Source of the DNA: Streptomyces changanensis
GTDB lineage: Bacteria; Actinomycetota; Actinomycetes; Streptomycetales; Streptomycetaceae
Reading direction: 5' to 3'
NCBI RefSeq assembly: GCF_024600715.1
Contig: NZ_CP102332.1
Location: forward strand, 5,766,001 to 5,830,000
Length of the DNA stretch: 64,000 nucleotides
Under the pieces are notes generated by a model. The model was given only the letters and a program-made list of their open reading frames with translations, was not told the DNA's origin and did not search any database. The translations under genes and the position numbers were made by a program. Below are positions 44,266 through 51,993 of this stretch, piece by piece; position 1 is the first letter of the stretch, and every line of letters starts with the position of its first letter.

Positions 44266-45090
44266 TCAGCCCCGGTACGTGAAGCGCGGCTCCCGCCGCT
44301 CCAGGAACGCCGCGACGCCCTCCGCCCGGTCGCCGCTCGTACGCGCCTGCTCCGCCCAGTGCTCCTCGCGCCCGGTGCGTCCGTCCGCGTACTCCTTCGC
44401 GGCGGCCTGCGTGAGCAGGGACCGCGAGGTCAGGACGCGGAGGAACGCCGCGACCCGCTCGTCCAGGCCCCCGGCGGGCAGCAGCTCGTCGACCAGGCCC
44501 GTGCGCAGCGCCCGCTCGTCGTCGATCAGCTCGGCGGAGAAGAGCAGGTACTTGGCGGTGGCCGGCCCGACGAGGGAGGCCAGACGCCGGGTGGAGGAGG
44601 CCGGGTAGACGATGCCGAGCTTCGCGGGCGTCACCCCGAAGCGCGCCCCGGCCTCGGCGAAGCGCAGGTCGCAGGCGGCCGCCAGCTGGCAGCCGCCGCC
44701 CACGCAGTACCCCCGCACCGCGGCGAGGGTCGGCCGGGGGAAGGCGGCGAGCGCCTCCTCGGCGCGCACGGCCAGCGACTGCTGACGGTCGTCCGGCCGA
44801 CGCAGCGCGGAGATGTCGGCCCCGGCGCAGAAGGTGTCGCCGTCGCCGGTGAGCACCAGCGCCCGTACGTCGCGGTCGGCGGCCAGCTCGGCCAGCAGCT
44901 CCGGCACGGCCCGCCACATGTCGGCCGTCATGGCGTTGCGCTTCGCCGGGTTGCTGATGACGACGGTCGCGACGCCGTCGGCGACGCGGTGCTCCAGCCG
45001 GGGCTCGCGCGCTGCGCGTGCTGCCTGCGGTGGCTGCGGGGGGCGTGGCTCCTGCGGTACCTGCGACGCCTGCGGCTGCTGCGGCTCCAT
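44266..45090 (-). CDS. enoyl-CoA hydratase/isomerase family protein
   Basis: A 274-residue crotonase-fold protein. The two oxyanion-hole segments are FCAGADISAL and YCVGGGCQLAAACDLRFA; VISNPAKRNAMTADMW is the usual N-terminal block. The first 35 residues (MEPQQPQASQVPQEPRPPQPPQAARAARE) are a Gln/Pro-rich extension that is not part of the fold. It may hydrate or isomerise an enoyl-CoA; the normal Glu pair is not clearly readable, so another crotonase chemistry is possible. It precedes the SCO6745-like gene on the same strand. Confidence 0.88.
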   Translation of the reverse strand: MEPQQPQASQVPQEPRPPQPPQAARAAREPRLEHRVADGVATVVISNPAKRNAMTADMWRAVPELLAELAADRDVRALVLTGDGDTFCAGADISALRRPDDRQQSLAVRAEEALAAFPRPTLAAVRGYCVGGGCQLAAACDLRFAEAGARFGVTPAKLGIVYPASSTRRLASLVGPATAKYLLFSAELIDDERALRTGLVDELLPAGGLDERVAAFLRVLTSRSLLTQAAAKEYADGRTGREEHWAEQARTSGDRAEGVAAFLERREPRFTYRG

Positions 45091-45175
45091 GCGTCGGATG
45101 CTATCCGGGGAGCCCGACCGTACGATCAAGAAGGGGGCGCCGCGACAGTCGTACCGAGGGAAGCGAGGCGCACCG

Positions 45176-45817
45176 ATGCGCGATACCACCCACGACCCGG
45201 CCCGCGAGGGGAAGCGGCTGAGTCGCAGTTTCGGCCGGCTGGCGCTCCTGGGGGCGGCCCTGGTGCTCGGCGGACTGTTCGGCCTCGTCTACACGGGCCT
45301 GGCCACCCTGACGTCCATGCTGCTGTTCGGCTGGCTGCTGCTGATCGGCGGCGCGGTCGGCCTGCTGCACGCGCTGGAGTCGCGCCGCACCGGGTCCTTC
45401 TGGCTGGCCGTGGTGGTCGCCGCGCTGAACATCGCCGCGGGGTTCGTCGTGATCCGCCACCCAGCCGAGTCGGCCGAGGCGTTCACCATGTTCGCGGCGC
45501 TCCTCTTCCTCACCGGCGGCGTCTTCCGGCTGGTGGGCAGCGCGGTGGTGCGCGGCCCGCAGTTCGGCTGGACGCTGCTCCAGGGCGCCTTCGGCGTCCT
45601 GCTGGGCCTGCTCGTCCTGTTCGGCTGGCCGGAGAACAGCCTGTACGTGCTCGGCACGTTCTTCTCCCTCGCCCTGCTCTTCGACGGGCTCGGCCTGATC
45701 GCCATGGGGCTGGGCGGGCGCCGCGTGGTCGGCATGGTCTCCGAGGGGAGGGCGCCGCACGAGGAGCACCGGCGTCCGGAGGCGCCAGAAACGGATCCGC
45801 ACCGGCCGGAGAAGTAG
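45176..45817 (+). CDS. HdeD-like (DUF308) membrane protein
   Basis: A 213-residue integral membrane protein with six hydrophobic helices in three DUF308 hairpins (LALLGAALVLGGLFGLVY, LFGWLLLIGGAVGLLHAL, FWLAVVVAALNIAAGFVVI and so on), the layout of HdeD acid-resistance proteins. The C-terminal 30 residues are charged and cytoplasmic. GAGG seven bases before the ATG at 45176. In actinobacteria the physiological role is not established. Confidence 0.87.
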   Translation: MRDTTHDPAREGKRLSRSFGRLALLGAALVLGGLFGLVYTGLATLTSMLLFGWLLLIGGAVGLLHALESRRTGSFWLAVVVAALNIAAGFVVIRHPAESAEAFTMFAALLFLTGGVFRLVGSAVVRGPQFGWTLLQGAFGVLLGLLVLFGWPENSLYVLGTFFSLALLFDGLGLIAMGLGGRRVVGMVSEGRAPHEEHRRPEAPETDPHRPEK

Positions 45818-45910
45818 AAATACCGCTCAATTGCGAGCCGAGTACGCCGATAAGCGGTCACTTCCGGTCACAGCCTCGGCTGTCCCGTCCAGGGGCCAAC
45901 ACTCTGACGC

Positions 45911-46390
45911 GTGGCGACAATCGAGCACGAGGGTGAGAGCCGGACCGCGCCGGGCCGCGGAGGCGTCCCGGCCCGGCCGCCGTCGTACGAAGGGGTCTGG
46001 CGCTTCACCGCACCCGCGGTCGACGCCTCCGTACCGCAGGCCCGGCACGCCGTACGCGACCTGCTGGAGCATCAGGGGGTACCGAGCGGCGGAGACGTCG
46101 CCCAGGGTCTGCTCCTGATCGTCTCCGAGCTGGTCACGAACGCCGTGCGGCACGCGGCACTGCTCTCCCCGCAGGTGTCGGTGGAGGTCGCGATCGGCCC
46201 CGCCTGGGTCAGGGTGGCCGTCCAGGACGACCACCCCTACCGGCCGAAGGCGCTGGAGACCGACTACGCGCAGACGGGGGGCCGGGGCCTGCTGCTGGTC
46301 CGCGAGATCACCCGCGAGGCGGGCGGCACCTGCGACGTCGAGCACACCGCGACCGGCGGCAAGACCATCTGGGCCGCCCTGCCCCGGTGA
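45911..46390 (+). CDS. RsbW-like ATP-binding protein (anti-sigma/serine kinase type)
   Basis: A 159-residue single-domain HATPase_c protein of the GHKL family. The N-box is LLIVSELVTNAVRHA, the G1 region AVQDDHPYRP and the G2 region GGRGLLLVREITRE, ending GKTIWAALP. Such small stand-alone kinases are very numerous in Streptomyces and phosphorylate anti-anti-sigma partners. No sigma factor or anti-sigma antagonist gene is adjacent, so the target is unknown. GTG start at 45911. Confidence 0.88.
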   Translation: MATIEHEGESRTAPGRGGVPARPPSYEGVWRFTAPAVDASVPQARHAVRDLLEHQGVPSGGDVAQGLLLIVSELVTNAVRHAALLSPQVSVEVAIGPAWVRVAVQDDHPYRPKALETDYAQTGGRGLLLVREITREAGGTCDVEHTATGGKTIWAALPR

Positions 46391-46447
46391 CGGACGGGGC
46401 GCCCCCGGTCGTACCCGGCCGTCAGGCGCCCCGCGGGACCGGAGGGC

Positions 46448-47041
46448 TCACCAGCCGCCCGTGGCCCCCGTCAGCTCCTTGATCGCCGGCCGGGCCGCGT
46501 CCAGGACGGTCATGAACCAGGCGGAGAACGGCGCGCTCGCGTGCCGCTCGGCCAGCTCCTGCGCCGTGACGAACGCCGTCTCCTCGACCTCTTGGGCGTC
46601 CGGCCGCAGCGGAGCCTGCACCATCCCCACGAAGAGGTGGTTGAACTCCTGCTCCACCAGACCCGAGTCCGGGTCCGGGTGGTTGTAGCGGACGGTCCCG
46701 GCCTCGGCCATCAGCGACGGCGACACCCCGAGCTCCTCGAACACCCGTCGCGCGGCGGCCGTGAACGGCGCCTCGCCCGGGTACGGATGCCCGCAACAGG
46801 TGTTCGACCAGACACCCGGTGAGTGGTACTTGCCAAGCGCCCTGCGCTGGAGCAGCAGCCGCCCCTCCTCGTCGAAGAGGAACACCGAGAACGCCCGGTG
46901 CAGCTGTCCCGGTGCCTGGTGCGCGGAGAGCTTCTCCGCGGTGCCGATGGTGCTGCCGTCCTCGTCGACCAGTTCGAGCATGATCGTGGGCGCGGATCCG
47001 TTCGACGAGCTGTTCGCCTCGGTGGCAGGTGTGGTCGGCAT
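46448..47041 (-). CDS. idi: isopentenyl-diphosphate delta-isomerase, type I
   Basis: A 197-residue Nudix-fold isomerase interconverting IPP and DMAPP. The catalytic cysteine lies in SNTCCGHPYPGE (about residue 85), the metal-binding glutamate pair in the QEFNHLF region, and HRAFSVFLFDEEGRLLLQRRALGKYHSPGVW is the family core. The ATG at 47041 is preferred for AAGGA upstream. Proximity to the hopanoid operon (10 kb downstream) fits provision of C5 units, although it is transcribed away from it. Confidence 0.95.
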   Translation of the reverse strand: MPTTPATEANSSSNGSAPTIMLELVDEDGSTIGTAEKLSAHQAPGQLHRAFSVFLFDEEGRLLLQRRALGKYHSPGVWSNTCCGHPYPGEAPFTAAARRVFEELGVSPSLMAEAGTVRYNHPDPDSGLVEQEFNHLFVGMVQAPLRPDAQEVEETAFVTAQELAERHASAPFSAWFMTVLDAARPAIKELTGATGGW

Positions 47042-47156
47042 AACCATCCTTCGCATCGATTCTCGGCCCTGTGGGGCAATCCTCAGTCTGCCGTACGGGA
47101 GGCGCCCGTCGGCACACCGCGCCCGCGCCCACACGGCCGAACGCGCGGCCGTCGGC

Positions 47157-47720
47157 TCACACCCCGAACGCGGGCGGATAGGTGATCGTTCCCGAGGGCG
47201 GCCGGTCCGAACCGTCCGGCACGAGCGCCATCATGGCCGCGTCCGGCACGTCGAAGGGCGGCCGGATCCCGTACCGGGACGCCGGTGCGAAGCCGAAGCG
47301 CGGGTAGTACTCCGGATGACCGAGGACCAGCACCAGCCGCTCGCCGCGCAGCCGCGCCGCCTCCAGGACGGCGCGCACCACCGCCTGCCCGGCGCCGCGC
47401 CGCTGGTGCGCGGGGGCCACCGCCACGGGGGCGAGCGCCGCCGCCGGGGCGTCGCCGACCCGGCACCGGGTGATCAGCGCGTACGCGGCCACGGAGCCGT
47501 CGGGCGCCTCGGCGACGTACGACAGGCCCGGCAGCCAGGCGTCGGGGTCGGCGCGCAGCGCGTCGACGAGGTCCGCTTCGGCCGGCGTCGGGAAGGCCGC
47601 GGCGTTGACGGCGTGGACCGCCGCGCGGTCCGCGTCCGTCTCGGGGCGGGTCGGCCAGCGCGGACCCGGAGGGGAGGAGGACGAGGCAGTGGAGGGGACG
47701 TCGTGGAAAGCGTGGGACAC
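47157..47720 (-). CDS. GNAT family N-acetyltransferase
   Basis: A 187-residue acetyltransferase of the YhbS type: ALAPVAVAPAHQRRGAGQAVVRAVLEAARLRGERLVLVLGHPEYYPRFGFAPAS, with IRPPFDVPDAAMMALV near the end. The substrate is unknown. GTG start with AAGGG eight bases upstream. A small ORF with a strong RBS and a hairpin occupy the leader, suggesting translation-linked regulation. Confidence 0.87.
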   Translation of the reverse strand: MSHAFHDVPSTASSSSPPGPRWPTRPETDADRAAVHAVNAAAFPTPAEADLVDALRADPDAWLPGLSYVAEAPDGSVAAYALITRCRVGDAPAAALAPVAVAPAHQRRGAGQAVVRAVLEAARLRGERLVLVLGHPEYYPRFGFAPASRYGIRPPFDVPDAAMMALVPDGSDRPPSGTITYPPAFGV

Positions 47721-47752
47721 CGTGGAAGCCCTTGCGTGAGGAGGGTCCCCGG

Positions 47753-47778
47753 GTCCGGCGTCCTGCCGTCAGCCGGAC
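47753..47778 (-). promoter_or_regulatory. hairpin in the GNAT leader, overlapping a small ORF stop
   Basis: GTCCGGC (47753-47759) pairs with GCCGGAC (47772-47778) across a 12-nt loop that contains the TGA of the 24-residue ORF. The same design occurs at 19739-19760. Confidence 0.45.
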
Positions 47779-47843
47779 ACCGGAGAGGGGAAGGAGGGAC
47801 CGAACGCGTCGCCGTGGAGGGCGGCGCCGACCGTGGCGGCCAT
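47769..47843 (-). CDS. candidate 24-residue leader peptide upstream of the GNAT gene
   Basis: ATG-initiated ORF encoding MAATVGAALHGDAFGPSF followed by PSPVSG, preceded by AGGAGTTGAGGACG, the strongest Shine-Dalgarno region nearby. It ends 48 bp before the GNAT start, inside a hairpin. A leader peptide or a tiny protein; translation is inferred. Confidence 0.45.
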   Translation of the reverse strand: MAATVGAALHGDAFGPSFPSPVSG

Positions 47844-47956
47844 CGTCCTCAACTCCTCTCCCTGCCGGTGTGCGGGTCTTCCCGCCGCAGCCTAGCAGCC
47901 GGTCCGACGGCCCCCGGGCCCCCGGACGGGCGCCGCGGTCCCGCCCGGGCGTCCCG

Positions 47957-48895
47957 TCAGTGGCAGAAGCCGGCCTCGTGCTCCGCGTGCCCGCCGGGCT
48001 CCAGCTGGAAGGTGCAGTGCTCCACGTCGAAGTGGCCGACCAGGCACTCCTGCAGCGAGTGCAGCATCTTCTCGTGCCCCGGGCCGTCCAGCACGCTCGC
48101 GTCGACCACGACGTGCGCCGACAGCACGGGCATCCCCGACGTGATCGTCCACGCGTGGAGGTCGTGCACGTCCTCCACGCCCGGCAGCGCCAGCAGGTGC
48201 GCCCGGACCTCCGTCATGTCCACGCCCTTCGGTGCGGACTCCAGCAGCACGTCCAGCGTCTCGCGCAGCAGCCGCAGCGTGCGCGGGACGATCATCATGC
48301 CGATCACCAGCGACGCGATCGGGTCCGCCGCCTGCCAGCCGGTCGCCAGGATGACGCCCGCCGCCACGAGCACCGTCACCGAGCCGAGTGCGTCCGCCAG
48401 CACCTCCAGGTACGCGCCGCGCACGTTCAGACTGTCCTTGCGCCCCCGCGTCAGCAGCGACAGCGACACCATGTTCGCGGCCAGACCGACCAGCGCGAAG
48501 ACGACCGTCAGGCCGCCCTTCGTCTCGGCGGGGGTGACGAACCGCTGGACCGCCTCGAACAGGACGTAGCCGCCGGCCCCGAGCAGCAGCAGACAGTTGG
48601 CGAGAGCCGCGAGGATCTCGGCGCGGGCGTAGCCGTAGGTGCGGTTCGCGGTGGCCGGGCGGTTCGCCATGTGGATGGCGAGCAGCGCCATGCCCAGGCC
48701 GACGGCGTCCGTGGCCATGTGCGCCGCGTCCGCGAGCAGCGCGAGCGAGTCGGCGAGCAGCCCGCCGACGATCTCGACCACCATCACGCCCAGCGTGATG
48801 GTCAGGGCCACCCGCAGCCGCCAGCGGTGCGCGGCTCCGGCCGTACCGGTCGGTGGTCCGCCGTGCGTGTGCCCGTGGTCGTGCCCAGCCCCCAT
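47957..48895 (-). CDS. zitB: cation diffusion facilitator zinc exporter (ZitB/CzcD type)
   Basis: A 312-residue CDF antiporter. A His-rich N-terminus (MGAGHDHGHTHGG) is followed by six membrane helices with the zinc sites LADAAHMATDAVGLGMAL (HxxxD) and LEVLADALGSV (DxxxD), then a cytoplasmic domain with DVHDLHAWTITSG. It exports zinc in exchange for protons. A zinc exporter next to idi fits the S. coelicolor zitB neighbourhood, where Zur acts as a zinc-dependent activator. GGGAGG before the ATG. A Zur-like box lies 89 bp upstream. Confidence 0.9.
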   Translation of the reverse strand: MGAGHDHGHTHGGPPTGTAGAAHRWRLRVALTITLGVMVVEIVGGLLADSLALLADAAHMATDAVGLGMALLAIHMANRPATANRTYGYARAEILAALANCLLLLGAGGYVLFEAVQRFVTPAETKGGLTVVFALVGLAANMVSLSLLTRGRKDSLNVRGAYLEVLADALGSVTVLVAAGVILATGWQAADPIASLVIGMMIVPRTLRLLRETLDVLLESAPKGVDMTEVRAHLLALPGVEDVHDLHAWTITSGMPVLSAHVVVDASVLDGPGHEKMLHSLQECLVGHFDVEHCTFQLEPGGHAEHEAGFCH

Positions 48896-48976
48896 GGGGT
48901 CGCCTCCCGATCAGGTTGGTGACTGCCTTCCGAGCGGTCAGTCAACTACGGGTGGGGGGTATGGGCAAGCTGAGGT

Positions 48977-48991
48977 TGAACACCGTTGTCA
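48977..48991 (-). promoter_or_regulatory. candidate Zur box upstream of zitB
   Basis: TGACAACGGTGTTCA (minus strand), five of seven pairs symmetric, close in form to the actinobacterial Zur palindrome (TGAAAAT-type half sites). It is centred 89 bp before the zitB start codon. In S. coelicolor Zur binding upstream of zitB activates it, so the location is meaningful. Confidence 0.5.
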
Positions 48992-49163
48992 TCCCCTCTG
49001 ACCTGGGCGTCCTCACCCGGGCGGCCCGCAGTCCCGGCCGCTGTCCCGGCCCGCCCACCGCCGCTGCCGGCCACCGCCGCCGGCCACCCCGACGGCGCCT
49101 TTGCGCCCGCGCGCGGACGCCCGCGGCGGGTGCGTCCCCGACCTGGAGTTTGTCGGCCGGGGC

Positions 49164-49183
49164 GATCATCGAGGATGATGATC
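49164..49183. promoter_or_regulatory. inverted repeat GATCATC-N6-GATGATC
   Basis: Perfect seven-base arms, about 145 bp before the CDP-alcohol operon. The surrounding 48992-49327 is otherwise GC-rich and gene-free, with possible -10 CGATAG near 49247. Confidence 0.4.
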
Positions 49184-49327
49184 CCGCCGCCGGTCGGACC
49201 GCTCCCGTCCGCGCAAACCCTCGGTGAACCCGCTCTTCCGTTCATCCGATAGCCTCAGCCGACGTGCCGCCGCCCGCCCGGGCCGAGCCACCGCACACCA
49301 GCCGTCAGGTCCAAGGAGTGAGTTCGT

Positions 49328-51259
49328 CTGTCGACCGCCATCCTCACCGGTCCGCCGGTACCCGGATCGCCGCTCGAGGGCGATCTGCGGTCGCTGGGCT
49401 TCGAGGTCCGCTCCGCCGCGGGCCCGGGCGAGACCGCCGCGCTCCTCGCCGCCGTACCGGCCGGTGAGCGCGTCGCCGTCGTCGACCCGCGCTTCGTCGG
49501 GCACCTCCACGCGCTGCGCCTGGCGCTGACCGACCCCCGCTTCCCGGCGGCGGCGGCGCCCGGCGCCCTCACCGCGCAGCCCGAGGCCCGCCCGTCCCTC
49601 ACCCGCGCCCTGACCGCCCGGGTCCCCGGCTCCGGCTCCGCGCCCGACCCCGGTTCCGCCCAGGTCCCCGGCTCCGCGCCGGTCGCCGCGCCCACCACCG
49701 CCTCCGGAGCCGCGCCCACCACCGCCCCCGAGGCGGGCGGCGCGCGGGCCGGCGGCGCGTCCGCGGGCGGTACGCCCCCGCTGCCCGACACGCTCGCCAC
49801 CGCCCTGGAGGCCGACGGCGTCGCCGTGCACCGGCCCGAGCTCGGCTCGCTCGTCGCCGCGGTACCGACCGGTCCCCAGGCCCGCAAGGAGACCCGGGAC
49901 GCCGTCGCCGCCGTCGACGACGAGGCCGTACGCCTGCGCTCCGCCGTGAAGTCCCGTGACGGCTTCTTCACCACGTTCTGCGTCAGCCCGTACTCCCGCT
50001 ACCTCGCCCGCTGGTGCGCCCGCCGGGGCCTCACGCCCAACCAGGTCACCACCGCCTCGCTGCTGACCGCGCTCGTCGCGGCCGGCTGCGCCGCGACCGG
50101 CACCCGCGGCGGCTTCGTCGCGGCGGGCGTCCTGCTCCTCCTCTCCTTCGTCCTGGACTGCACCGACGGGCAGCTCGCCCGCTACTCCCTGCAGTACTCG
50201 ACGCTCGGCGCGTGGCTCGACGCCACCTTCGACCGCGCCAAGGAGTACGCCTACTACGCGGGCCTCGCCCTCGGCGCCGCCCGCGGCGGGGACGACGTCT
50301 GGGCGCTGGCCCTCGGCGCGATGGTCCTCCAGACCTGCCGGCACGTCGTGGACTTCTCCTTCAACGAGGCCAACCACGACGCCACCGCCAACACCAGCCC
50401 CACCGCCGCCCTCTCCGACCGGCTCGACAGCGTCGGCTGGACGGTCTGGGTGCGGCGCATGATCGTCCTGCCGATCGGGGAGCGCTGGGCGATGATCGCG
50501 GTGCTCACCGCCGTCACCAGCCCCCGCGTCGTCTTCTACGCCCTGCTCGTCGGCTGCGCCTTCGCCGCCTGCTACACCACCGCCGGCCGGGTCCTGCGCT
50601 CGCTGACCCGCCGGGCCGGCCGCACCGACCGCGCCGCCCGGGCCCTCGCCGATCTCGCCGACGGCGGCCCGCTCGCCGAGCTCGCCGCCCGCGCGACCCG
50701 TCGCTGGGCCCGCCCGCTGGGCGGCCGCACCCCGTACGCGGTGCTCGGCGCGGCCCTGCTCCTGTACGCGGCGTGCGCCGCGCCCGTCGGCAGCGGCCTC
50801 GTCGTCGCGGCGGCCGCCGCGTACGCGCTGGCCTCCGGCGCCGCCGTCGCCCGGCCCCTGAAGGGCGCCCTCGACTGGCTCGTCCCGCCCGTCCTGCGCG
50901 TCGCCGAGTACGGCACGATCCTCGTCCTGGCCGCCCGCGCAGACGCCCCCGGGGCGCTCCCCGCGGCGTTCGGGCTGGTCGCGGCCGTCGCCTACCATCA
51001 CTACGACACGGTGTACCGCATCCGCGGCGGCACCGGCGCGCCGCCCGTCTGGCTGGTGCGGACGCTCGGCGGCCAGGAAGGGCGCACGCTGCTCGTGGCC
51101 GTCCTCGCCGCCCTCCTCGCGGCGGGTGGTGGGGAGCGCCTCGCCCTGGCGCTGACCGCCCTCGCCGGCGCCGTCGCGCTGGTGGGGCTGGCGGAGTCCA
51201 TCCGCTTCTGGGTGTCCTCCCACGCACCCGCCGTACACGACGAAGGAGAACCCGCATGA
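49328..51259 (+). CDS. CDP-alcohol phosphotransferase with an N-terminal extra domain (CTG start)
   Basis: A 643-residue membrane protein. Residues about 1-85 (LSTAILTGPPVPGSPLEG..., VAVVDPRFVGHLHALRLAL) form a nucleotidyltransferase-like globular domain, then a low-complexity linker, then the CDP-alcohol phosphotransferase core with the complete motif D277-C-T-D280-G-x2-A-R, G294, D298 and D302, and about eight further hydrophobic helices. The frame has a TGA at 49319 and no ATG/GTG/TTG until 49826, yet the conserved part begins at CTG 49328, nine bases after AAGGAG. It would transfer an alcohol phosphate from a CDP carrier. First gene of the seven-gene operon. Confidence 0.8.
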   Translation: MSTAILTGPPVPGSPLEGDLRSLGFEVRSAAGPGETAALLAAVPAGERVAVVDPRFVGHLHALRLALTDPRFPAAAAPGALTAQPEARPSLTRALTARVPGSGSAPDPGSAQVPGSAPVAAPTTASGAAPTTAPEAGGARAGGASAGGTPPLPDTLATALEADGVAVHRPELGSLVAAVPTGPQARKETRDAVAAVDDEAVRLRSAVKSRDGFFTTFCVSPYSRYLARWCARRGLTPNQVTTASLLTALVAAGCAATGTRGGFVAAGVLLLLSFVLDCTDGQLARYSLQYSTLGAWLDATFDRAKEYAYYAGLALGAARGGDDVWALALGAMVLQTCRHVVDFSFNEANHDATANTSPTAALSDRLDSVGWTVWVRRMIVLPIGERWAMIAVLTAVTSPRVVFYALLVGCAFAACYTTAGRVLRSLTRRAGRTDRAARALADLADGGPLAELAARATRRWARPLGGRTPYAVLGAALLLYAACAAPVGSGLVVAAAAAYALASGAAVARPLKGALDWLVPPVLRVAEYGTILVLAARADAPGALPAAFGLVAAVAYHHYDTVYRIRGGTGAPPVWLVRTLGGQEGRTLLVAVLAALLAAGGGERLALALTALAGAVALVGLAESIRFWVSSHAPAVHDEGEPA

Positions 51260-51993
51260 TCGGCCTCGTACTGGCAGCCGGTGCCGGACGCCGTCTGCGC
51301 CCCTACACCGACACGCTCCCGAAGGCCCTCGTGCCGGTGGACGGGGACACCACGGTCCTCGACCTGACCCTGCGCAACTTCGCCGAGGTCGGCCTCACCG
51401 AGGCCGCGATCGTCGTCGGCTACCGCAAGGAGGCCGTGTACGCGCGCAAGGAGGAGCTGGAGGCCACGTACGGCCTGTCGCTCACCCTGATCGACAACGA
51501 CAAGGCCGAGGAGTGGAACAACGCCTACTCCCTGTGGTGCGCCCGTGAGGTCCTGAAGCGGGGCGTCATCCTCGCCAACGGCGACACCGTGCACCCGGTC
51601 TCCGTCGAGAGGACCCTCCTCGCCGCCCGGGGCGAGGGCCGGAGGATCATCCTCGCGCTCGACGCGGTGAAGGACCTCGCCGACGAGGAGATGAAGGTCA
51701 TCACCGCCGACGGCGAGGGCGTCCGACGGATCACCAAGCTCATGGACCCCGCCACCGCCACCGGCGAGTACATCGGCGTCACCCTCATCGAGCCGGAGGC
51801 CGCCGAGGACCTCGCGGACGCGCTGCGGACCACCTTCGAGCGGGACCCGGACCTCTACTACGAGGACGGCTACCAGGAGCTGGTGGACCGGGGCTTCCGG
51901 ATCGACGTGGCGCCCATCGGCGACGTCAAGTGGGTCGAGATCGACAACCACGACGACCTCGCGAAGGGCCGTGGGATCGCGTGCCTGTACTGA
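51256..51993 (+). CDS. LicC-like CTP:phosphoalcohol cytidylyltransferase
   Basis: A 245-residue nucleotidyltransferase of the sugar-nucleotide/phosphocholine cytidylyltransferase fold. The nucleotide loop is LVLAAGAGRRLRPYTDTLPKALVPV; NNAYSLWCAREVL and YYEDGYQELVDRG recall LicC, and VKWVEIDNHDDLA closes the active site. It should activate a phosphorylated alcohol as a CDP derivative, supplying the two CDP-alcohol phosphotransferases. Start overlaps the upstream stop by four bases. The substrate may be glycerol-1-phosphate made by the next gene; this is inference. Confidence 0.88.
   Translation: MIGLVLAAGAGRRLRPYTDTLPKALVPVDGDTTVLDLTLRNFAEVGLTEAAIVVGYRKEAVYARKEELEATYGLSLTLIDNDKAEEWNNAYSLWCAREVLKRGVILANGDTVHPVSVERTLLAARGEGRRIILALDAVKDLADEEMKVITADGEGVRRITKLMDPATATGEYIGVTLIEPEAAEDLADALRTTFERDPDLYYEDGYQELVDRGFRIDVAPIGDVKWVEIDNHDDLAKGRGIACLY

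Noticed and set aside
49826..49828. GTG as start of the first CDP-alcohol phosphotransferase
   Set aside because: It would cut off a protein-like upstream domain in the same frame and has no convincing RBS.
49166..51238. 690-codon open frame on the minus strand
   Set aside because: It mirrors the CDP-alcohol phosphotransferase gene; its sequence is Gly/Arg/Glu low complexity with no motif, as expected opposite a high-GC gene.
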